NCBI RefSeq assembly: GCF_004346265.1
Contig: NZ_SMAP01000002.1
Coordinates: 1-64,000 of the forward strand
DNA from: Thermomonas haemolytica
GTDB taxonomy: Bacteria; Pseudomonadota; Gammaproteobacteria; Xanthomonadales; Xanthomonadaceae
Reading direction: 5' to 3'
Length of the DNA: 64,000 bases
The notes beneath the pieces were generated by a model. The model made no database searches. It worked only from the letters and a program-made list of their open reading frames with translations, and was not told the origin of the DNA. Shown one piece after another: positions 58,195-64,000 of the stretch; within the stretch, counting starts at the first letter, position 1, and the number at the start of each line of letters is the position of its first letter. The position numbers were made by a program, and so were the translations under genes.

Positions 58195-59910
58195 ATGCTC
58201 CGCGCCATGTCCCCTGCCATGACCCGCCCCCGCCGCGACCTCTGGCTGTTCTGGCTGCTGGCCCTGCTGATCCTGGCCACCGGGCTCGGCCTGCGCGACC
58301 CGTGGCCGGCGGATGAGCCGCGCTTCGCGCTGGCTGCGCGGCAGATGCTGGAAAGCGGCCAGTGGCTGTTCCCGCACCGCGGCAGCGAGCTGTATTCGGA
58401 CAAGCCGCCGCTGTTCATGTGGATGCAGGCCGCGCTGCTGTGGCTGACCGGCAACCTGCGCATCGCCTTCCTGCTGCCTTCGCTGCTGGCCGCGCTGGGC
58501 ACCCTATGGTGCGTGCTCGACCTCGGCCGCCGGCTGTGGACGCCGCGGGTGGGCGTGCTGGCCGGCTACGCGACCCTGCTGACCCTCCAGTTCACCTTCC
58601 AGGCCAAGAAGGCCCAGATCGACCCGATGGTGGTGTTCTGGATCACCCTGTCCTGCTACGGCCTGCTGCGCCACCTGCTGCGCGGGCCGGACTGGCGGAT
58701 GTGGATGCTGGGTTGGGCCGCGGCCGGGCTGGGCACCATCACCAAGGGCGTGGGCGTGCTGGCGCTGCTGATGCTGCTGCCGGCCGCATTCGCTGCGCTG
58801 CGCGGCTGGCCGGGGGTGCGCGTGCATGCGCGCGACGGCCGCTTCTGGCTCGGGCCGCTGGCCTTCCTGGTCGCCTGCGGGGTGTGGCTGGTGCCGATGC
58901 TGGTGGCCGCGCTGGGCGAGGGCGGCGCCGCCTACCGCGCCTACGTGGACGACATCCTGCTGCGCCAGACCGTCACCCGCTACGCCAATTCCTGGCACCA
59001 CGGGCAGCCGTGGTGGTACTTCATCGAGGTGGCGCTGACCACCTGGCTGCCGACCGTGCTGGCGCTGCCGTGGGCGTTCCCGGCCTGGCGGCGGCGCCTG
59101 CGCCGGCGCGACGCGCGCTACCTGCTGCCGCTGGCGTGGGTGGTGCTGGTGTTCGTGTTCTTCAGCATCCCGTCCGGCAAGCGCGACATGTACATCCTGC
59201 CGGCGCTGCCGATGCTGGCGCTGGCGCTGGCACCGCTGCTGCCGGGGCTGCTGCGCAAGCCGAACCCGCAGCGGCTGCTGCTGGCGTTCACCGTCCTGCT
59301 GTCACTGGTCGCGTTGGGCGCGGGGCTGGCCATGCTGCTGGGCAATCCCGGCTTCGAGCGGCAGTTCCTCGACGGCCGCGACCCCGGCGTGGCCACCGGC
59401 CTGGCCTGGATGTTCTGCGCGATCGGCGCCTTCGGCCTCGGCGCCTGCCTGTGGTTCGGGCGCCGGCGTGCGCACGCCGCGCTGCTGGCGATGCTGACCG
59501 GGCTGTGGGTGCTGTATTCGCTGGTCGGCACGGTACTGCTCAACGACGGCAGTTCCTCGCGCGGGCTGATGCGCGACGTCGGCGCGGCGATCGGCCCGCG
59601 CGCGCAGCTCGGCCTGGTCGGCTGGCGCGAACAGCAGCTGCTGATGGCCGACCGCCCGGCCGCCGACTTCGGCTTCAAGCGTCCGCTCGCGGCGCAGTTC
59701 GCCGATGGCGTGCGCTGGCAGCAGGCTGCGCCCGCCGCGCGCTGGCTGCTGGTGGAGCAGGGCGATGGCCTGCCCGCCTGCGTCGATCCCGCCCTGGCCC
59801 GCGACATGGGCCTGGCCAACGGCCGCCGCTGGTGGCTGCTGGATGCCCGCGCCAGCGCCGCCTGCCACACTTCCTCCATGCCAGACCCGACAACCTCCAA
59901 GAGCCGATGA
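58195..59910 (+). CDS. ArnT-like membrane glycosyltransferase (GT83)
   Basis: A 571-residue polytopic membrane protein. DPWPADEPRFALAARQM early on matches the acidic DExR-type motif of ArnT/PMT enzymes; SDKPPLFMWMQ is the second. About 11 spans follow, then a periplasmic C-terminal part. It moves a sugar from a polyprenyl-phosphate carrier to a glycan or lipid A; L-Ara4N or another sugar cannot be told. Starts at 58207 and 58219 are also possible. It overlaps glf by 4 bases. Confidence 0.83.
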   Translation: MLRAMSPAMTRPRRDLWLFWLLALLILATGLGLRDPWPADEPRFALAARQMLESGQWLFPHRGSELYSDKPPLFMWMQAALLWLTGNLRIAFLLPSLLAALGTLWCVLDLGRRLWTPRVGVLAGYATLLTLQFTFQAKKAQIDPMVVFWITLSCYGLLRHLLRGPDWRMWMLGWAAAGLGTITKGVGVLALLMLLPAAFAALRGWPGVRVHARDGRFWLGPLAFLVACGVWLVPMLVAALGEGGAAYRAYVDDILLRQTVTRYANSWHHGQPWWYFIEVALTTWLPTVLALPWAFPAWRRRLRRRDARYLLPLAWVVLVFVFFSIPSGKRDMYILPALPMLALALAPLLPGLLRKPNPQRLLLAFTVLLSLVALGAGLAMLLGNPGFERQFLDGRDPGVATGLAWMFCAIGAFGLGACLWFGRRRAHAALLAMLTGLWVLYSLVGTVLLNDGSSSRGLMRDVGAAIGPRAQLGLVGWREQQLLMADRPAADFGFKRPLAAQFADGVRWQQAAPAARWLLVEQGDGLPACVDPALARDMGLANGRRWWLLDARASAACHTSSMPDPTTSKSR

Positions 59911-61049
59911 ACGACACCCCGATCCTGGACGCAAGCGATTTCGACGCACTGGTGGTGGGCGCGGGGTTTGCCGGCAGCGTGTGCGCGCGCGAGCTGGCCG
60001 ATGCCGGCTGGCGTGTGCTGGTGGTGGACGCCCGCCCGCACATCGGCGGCAACGCGCACGACACCCGCGACGCCGCCGGGCTCTTGATCCATCCCTATGG
60101 CCCGCACATCTTCCACACCAACGGCAAGCGCATCTTCGAATACCTCTCGCGCTTCACCCACTGGCGCTTCTACGAGCACCGGGTGCTGGCGCAAGTGGAT
60201 GGCAAGCTGTATCCGATCCCGATCAACCGCACCACCATCAACCGCCTGTACGGGTTGAACCTGGACGAAGCCGGGGTGGAGGCGTTCCTGGCCGAGCGCC
60301 GCACCCAGCGCCTGCCCGCCAGAACCAGCGAAGACGTGGTGATGAACAGCGTGGGCGCGGACCTGTGCGAGAAGTTCTTCCGCGGCTATACCCGCAAGCA
60401 GTGGGGGCTGGATCTGTCCGAGCTGGCGGCAGGCGTGGCCGCGCGTATCCCCACCCGCACCAACGATGACGATCGCTACTTCACCGACAGCTTCCAGTTC
60501 ATGCCGGCCGAGGGCTACACGCGGATGTTCCAGCGCATGCTCGATCACCCAGGCATCGAGGTGCGCACAGGGGTGACCTATGTGCGCGCACGCACCCGGC
60601 CGCCGCGCCGGCGCACCATCTACACCGGCCCGATCGACGCCTTCTTCGACCACTGCTACGGCAAGCTGCCCTATCGCAGCCTGCGTTTCGAACACGAGCA
60701 TCTACCGGACGTGGAAACCTTCCAGCCCACCGGCACCGTGAACTATCCCAACGACCACGCCTACACCCGCATCACCGAGTTCAAGTACCTCACCGGCGAG
60801 ACCGCGCCGGGCACCTCGATCGTGCGTGAGTATCCGATGGCCGAGGGCGATCCCTTCTACCCGATTCCACGCCCGGAGAACGAAGCGCTGTACCAGCGCT
60901 ACAAGGCGCTGGCCGAGCAGACGCCGGAGGTGAGCTTCGTCGGCCGCCTGGCGCAGTACCGCTACTACAACATGGACCAGGTGGTCGGCGCCGCGCTGGC
61001 GCTGTGCAACCGCCTGCTCGGCAAGCCGCAGGAGGAACCACAGGCATGA
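59907..61049 (+). CDS. glf: UDP-galactopyranose mutase
   Basis: A 380-residue flavoenzyme that turns UDP-galactopyranose to UDP-galactofuranose. The FAD loop is VVGAGFAGSVCARELA; GPHIFHTNG, the KQWG in YTRKQWGLD, and DRYFTDSFQFMPAEGYT are family motifs. The C-terminal GRLAQYRYYNMDQVVGAAL is conserved. It overlaps both neighbours by ATGA. Its presence predicts galactofuranose in LPS or exopolysaccharide. Confidence 0.95.
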   Translation: MNDTPILDASDFDALVVGAGFAGSVCARELADAGWRVLVVDARPHIGGNAHDTRDAAGLLIHPYGPHIFHTNGKRIFEYLSRFTHWRFYEHRVLAQVDGKLYPIPINRTTINRLYGLNLDEAGVEAFLAERRTQRLPARTSEDVVMNSVGADLCEKFFRGYTRKQWGLDLSELAAGVAARIPTRTNDDDRYFTDSFQFMPAEGYTRMFQRMLDHPGIEVRTGVTYVRARTRPPRRRTIYTGPIDAFFDHCYGKLPYRSLRFEHEHLPDVETFQPTGTVNYPNDHAYTRITEFKYLTGETAPGTSIVREYPMAEGDPFYPIPRPENEALYQRYKALAEQTPEVSFVGRLAQYRYYNMDQVVGAALALCNRLLGKPQEEPQA

Positions 61050-61873
61050 GCCAGCGCCGCAACCTGGTGATCGTGCGCGCCGGCGACAACTCGGTGCACC
61101 CGGGCTGGCTGGCCGGCAGTGCGCGCGACTTCGATCTCTTCGTGAGCTATTTCGGCAACCAGCCGGGACGCTATGCCGAGCAGGCCGAATACCACGAGGA
61201 CCGCAAGGGCATGAAGTGGCCGGTGCTGGGCGAGCTGCTGCAGGCGCATCCCGAGCTGGTCGAGCGCTATGACTATTTCTGGCTGCCGGATGACGACCTG
61301 GTGGCGGATACCGCCACCATCGACCGCATGTTCGCCTTCGCCCGCGCCTACCAATTGGCGCTGGCGCAGCCGGCGCTGACCCGCAACTCCTACTACACCT
61401 GGCCGCTGCTGCTGCAGGATGCGCGCTACCAGCTGCGCTACACCCGCTTCGTCGAAGTCATGGCGCCGATGTTCGACCGCGACGCCCTGCGCACCTGCCT
61501 GCCCACCTTCACCGAGAGCACCAGCGGCTGGGGACTGGATTCGGTCTGGCCGCGCCTGCTGGCCGATCGCGGCGAGCAGGCGATGGCGATCATCGACGCG
61601 ACCGCGGTGTATCACTCGCGCCCGGTCGGCGGTGGCGAGCTCTACAAGAGCACTGGTTTCAAGGCGGCCCTGGCCGATGAAGATCGGGTGATGGCCAAGT
61701 ACGGGCTGGACCGACGCGCGCGGGTGGAAGCCCGCTACTTCTCCAGCGGCGTGCGCCAAGTGCCGCTACCGCTGTGGCGGCGCCTGCGCGACCGTATCTC
61801 CCGCGCCATCCGGGTCGCCAACTACCGGCGGCTGGAACAGCGGGCGCACAACCGGATGCAGGACGAAGGCTGA
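61046..61873 (+). CDS. DUF707 protein, candidate glycosyltransferase
   Basis: A 275-residue cytosolic protein of the DUF707 type: RNLVIVRAGDNSVHPGWL opens it, YDYFWLPDDDLVADT contains an acidic DDD like a metal-binding DxD, and TESTSGWGLDSVWPRLL follows. Related proteins occur in surface-glycan clusters, supporting a transferase role that is unproven. It overlaps glf by 4 bases; GT25 starts two bases after its stop. Confidence 0.72.
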   Translation: MSQRRNLVIVRAGDNSVHPGWLAGSARDFDLFVSYFGNQPGRYAEQAEYHEDRKGMKWPVLGELLQAHPELVERYDYFWLPDDDLVADTATIDRMFAFARAYQLALAQPALTRNSYYTWPLLLQDARYQLRYTRFVEVMAPMFDRDALRTCLPTFTESTSGWGLDSVWPRLLADRGEQAMAIIDATAVYHSRPVGGGELYKSTGFKAALADEDRVMAKYGLDRRARVEARYFSSGVRQVPLPLWRRLRDRISRAIRVANYRRLEQRAHNRMQDEG

Positions 61874-61874
61874 G

Positions 61875-62678
61875 ATGGGACTGCCTGCCGACTGTCTGTG
61901 CCTGGTGCTGAACCTGGCGCGTGCGCCGCAGCGGCTGGCGGCGATGCAGCAGAAGCTGTCCGCGCTGGGCATCGCCTTCGCCCGCATCGAGGGCGTGGAT
62001 GGCGCCACCTTGCCTGCGGATGAACTGGCGCGCCTGACCCGGGTCAACCGCTACTACAAGCCGCTGCGCCCGGGCGAAGTCGGCTGCTACCTCGGGCATG
62101 TGCAGGCGCTGCGCAGCTTCCTGGCCTCATCCGCGCAGTTCTGTCTGTTGCTGGAGGACGACGCCTGCTTCGAGGACGGGTTCCTGCCGGCGCTGGCGGC
62201 GGCGCTGGAACGCCGGCGCGCGGAGGCCGACCCGCTGTGCCGCTGGGACGTGCTCAAGCTGTGCAATACGAGGCGGCGCTGGATGCCGCTGGCGCCGCTC
62301 ACGGCCAGCTGCTGTCTGGTCGAATACGGCCCCAGCGTGCCCAGCACCACCACCGCCGCGGTGTGGACGCGCGCGGGCGCGCAGCGGTTCGTGGCCGCCT
62401 TCGCCGGGGTGGCGCGGCCGATCGACTGCGATCTGCAGCACCCTTGGGAATTCGGCCTGCGCATCCTCTCGCTGCATCCGCCAGTGGTCAGCGCCGAGCC
62501 GGTGCCTTCGACCATCGGCAGCGGCAAACCGCGCTCGCGCAATCCCTGGCCCAAGCTGCGCTACGAGGCGCGGCGGCTGTGGCCGCGCTGGCACCATTTC
62601 AGCCGCCTGTACGGGCCGCTGTTCTGGCTGCGCTGGCGCCGTGGCACGACCTGCCCGCCAACGGATGACCGCGCATGA
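61875..62678 (+). CDS. Glycosyltransferase family 25 (LPS)
   Basis: A 267-residue GT25-type enzyme. LVLNLARAPQRLAAM, the GEVGCYLGHVQALRSFL motif and LLLEDDACF with its acidic pair are typical of LOS/LPS galactosyl- or glucosyltransferases. The basic C-terminus suits membrane contact. Start ATG 61875, and the stop overlaps the next gene (ATGA). Confidence 0.87.
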   Translation: MGLPADCLCLVLNLARAPQRLAAMQQKLSALGIAFARIEGVDGATLPADELARLTRVNRYYKPLRPGEVGCYLGHVQALRSFLASSAQFCLLLEDDACFEDGFLPALAAALERRRAEADPLCRWDVLKLCNTRRRWMPLAPLTASCCLVEYGPSVPSTTTAAVWTRAGAQRFVAAFAGVARPIDCDLQHPWEFGLRILSLHPPVVSAEPVPSTIGSGKPRSRNPWPKLRYEARRLWPRWHHFSRLYGPLFWLRWRRGTTCPPTDDRA

Positions 62679-63790
62679 CCCCGCCCGTGCGCGTGCTGCA
62701 TTTCGTCACCGGCGGGTTCTCCGGCGGCGCGACCCAGGTGGCGATCCAGCTGGTGGAGGCCGCGCGTGCGGGTGGGGCGATCGAACCGCTGCTGGTGCTG
62801 CGCCGCAAGCGGCGCACGCCGCCAGAGCGGATCGCACAATTGCACGCGCGCAACGTGCCGCTGCAACTGGTGCCGGGCTGGTCGCACCTGGCCACGGTGC
62901 TGGCACTGGCACGCGTGTGCCAGAAGTTCCGCCCCGACGTGCTGATCGCGCACGGCTTTTCCGAACACCTCTGGGGCCGCTACGCCGGGCTGCTGGCGAA
63001 GGTGCCGCACCTGGTGCACGTCGAGCACAACACGCGCGAGCGCTACACCCGCTGGCGGTTGGCGCAGACGCGCTGGCTGGCGCGCCGCACCGACCGCATC
63101 GTGGGCTGCTCGGAAGGCGTGCGCCAGGCGCTGCTGGCGATGGGTATGCCGGCCGCGCGCACGCTGGCGATCCCCAACGGCATCGACCTGGCCCCGTTCG
63201 CGCAGGCCGAGGCACATCCGCATGCCGCGCGCATCCCCGGGATCGTGATGGTCGCGCGCTTCTCCAAGCAGAAGGACCACGCCACCCTGCTGCGCGCGGT
63301 GGCGCAACTGGCCGCACGCGGCCTGCGCGTGCCGGTGCAGCTGGTCGGCGGCGGCAAGGCCCTGCACCGCGCGCCGTTGGAACGGCTGGCGGCGGAGCTG
63401 GGCATCCGTGCGCAGGTGGATTTCCCGGGCGTGGTGCGCGACGTGCCGCAGCGGCTGCTCGCGCACCAGATCTGCGTGCTCAGCACCCATTACGAGGGCA
63501 TGCCGCTGGCGCTGCTGGAAGGCATGGCCGCCGGTTGCGCGGTGGTGGGCAGCGCGGTGCCGGGCGTGCGCGAGGTGATCTCCGACGGCGTGGACGGGCT
63601 GCTGGTGCCGGAAGGCGATGCCACGGCGCTGGCGCAGGCGCTGGAGCGCCTGCTGCGCGATCCGGCGCTGGCCGCGCGCCTGGCCGCGCAGGCGCGCGTC
63701 ACCGCACTGCGCGAGTACGGACGCGAGCGCATGCACCGCCGCTACGCGCAGCTGTGCCTGGAACTGGCCGGCCGCGCTGCGGAGGCCTGA
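62675..63790 (+). CDS. Glycosyltransferase family 4
   Basis: A 371-residue GT-B enzyme. FVTGGFSGGATQVAIQL is the N-terminal glycine loop; VEHNTRERYTRW, IPNGIDLAPF and YEGMPLALLEGMAAGCAVV with the E-x7-E pair are GT4 features. It uses a nucleotide-sugar with retention of anomeric form; sugar and acceptor are unknown. It ends 12 bases before the convergent epimerase gene. Confidence 0.9.
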   Translation: MTPPVRVLHFVTGGFSGGATQVAIQLVEAARAGGAIEPLLVLRRKRRTPPERIAQLHARNVPLQLVPGWSHLATVLALARVCQKFRPDVLIAHGFSEHLWGRYAGLLAKVPHLVHVEHNTRERYTRWRLAQTRWLARRTDRIVGCSEGVRQALLAMGMPAARTLAIPNGIDLAPFAQAEAHPHAARIPGIVMVARFSKQKDHATLLRAVAQLAARGLRVPVQLVGGGKALHRAPLERLAAELGIRAQVDFPGVVRDVPQRLLAHQICVLSTHYEGMPLALLEGMAAGCAVVGSAVPGVREVISDGVDGLLVPEGDATALAQALERLLRDPALAARLAAQARVTALREYGRERMHRRYAQLCLELAGRAAEA

Positions 63791-63802
63791 AGCCGCGCCG
63801 GT

Positions 63803-64000
63803 TCAGCGCGACCATTTAGCGTGCTGGCGCTCCCAGGCCCAGGCATCGGCAAGGATGCGCTCGAGATCGGCATGCCGCGGCTGCCACCCGAGCACGCGGC
63901 GTGCGGCGCTGGCATCGGCCACCAGCACCGGCGGATCGCCCGCGCGGCGCGCGCCGACCTGCACCGGGATCGGGTGCCCGGTGACGCGCCGCGCCGCTTC
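63803..64000 (-). CDS. galE: 3' end of a UDP-glucose 4-epimerase-like gene
   Basis: The last 65 codons of an SDR-type nucleotide-sugar epimerase, cut by the window edge. [39 protein letters not shown] and a final DAWAWE are the GalE C-terminal pattern. As GalE it would make the UDP-galactose that glf converts to galactofuranose. The rest lies outside the window. Confidence 0.8.
   Translation of the reverse strand, partial: EAARRVTGHPIPVQVGARRAGDPPVLVADASAARRVLGWQPRHADLERILADAWAWERQHAKWSR

Overview
The window is about 70% GC and gene-dense, and its genes point to the Xanthomonadaceae (Lysobacteraceae, Gammaproteobacteria). Markers are an Ax21-family outer-membrane protein, a Xanthomonas-type OleA, the rhodanese-secB-gpsA order, bioH-bioC overlap, smg-dprA-LysM-def-fmt-rsmB order, and an array of near-identical 60-bp attC sites like those of Xanthomonas chromosomal integrons. 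The genus cannot be fixed from the sequence alone. Most of the window is ordinary chromosomal core. I see no insertion sequence, prophage, rRNA or CRISPR array; there is one tRNA (Arg, anticodon CCG).

Layout. 1-7.7 kb: a FadI-type thiolase, an unrecognised protein, lipoprotein Cu/Zn superoxide dismutase, the nitrogen two-component pair ntrB-ntrC with a perfect NtrC-type palindrome at the ntrB start, a divergent membrane GGDEF-EAL protein, then tRNA-Arg. 7.8-15 kb: ubiA, comF, and biotin genes bioB-bioF and bioH-bioC, split by an antiparallel succinate-semialdehyde-type dehydrogenase. 15-19 kb: an NTF2-like protein and a Ser/Thr dehydratase facing away from mnmG; the 500-bp gap between them carries a strong minus-strand sigma-54 promoter followed by a structured RNA and terminator, a candidate unannotated small RNA. 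19-23 kb: a sialidase-like lipoprotein, a Fic protein, and oleA without oleBCD beside it. 23-32.5 kb: M16 peptidase, SDR, trmL, Ax21 protein, gpsA-secB-rhodanese, hemD and small genes. 32.5-36.4 kb: a large secreted PHP-type hydrolase and hemF.

36.5-39.3 kb is the accessory island. Five attC sites, an attI-like boundary and six small cassette genes all read in one direction, with no integrase in view. Five of the six products look membrane-bound or exported and match nothing I recognise; the sixth is a stand-alone HD protein resembling a (p)ppGpp hydrolase.

39.4-58 kb returns to core: DUF421, an S9 peptidase, YcgL overlapping a membrane-anchored ankyrin-repeat protein, a KefC-like antiporter, two DUF4124 proteins, topA, smg, dprA, a LysM protein, and def-fmt-rsmB. 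58.2-64 kb is a surface-glycan locus: an ArnT-like membrane transferase, UDP-galactopyranose mutase (glf), a DUF707 protein, GT25 and GT4 transferases, mostly with 4-bp ATGA overlaps, and the 3' end of a galE-like epimerase. Together glf and the epimerase imply galactofuranose in the cell-surface glycan.
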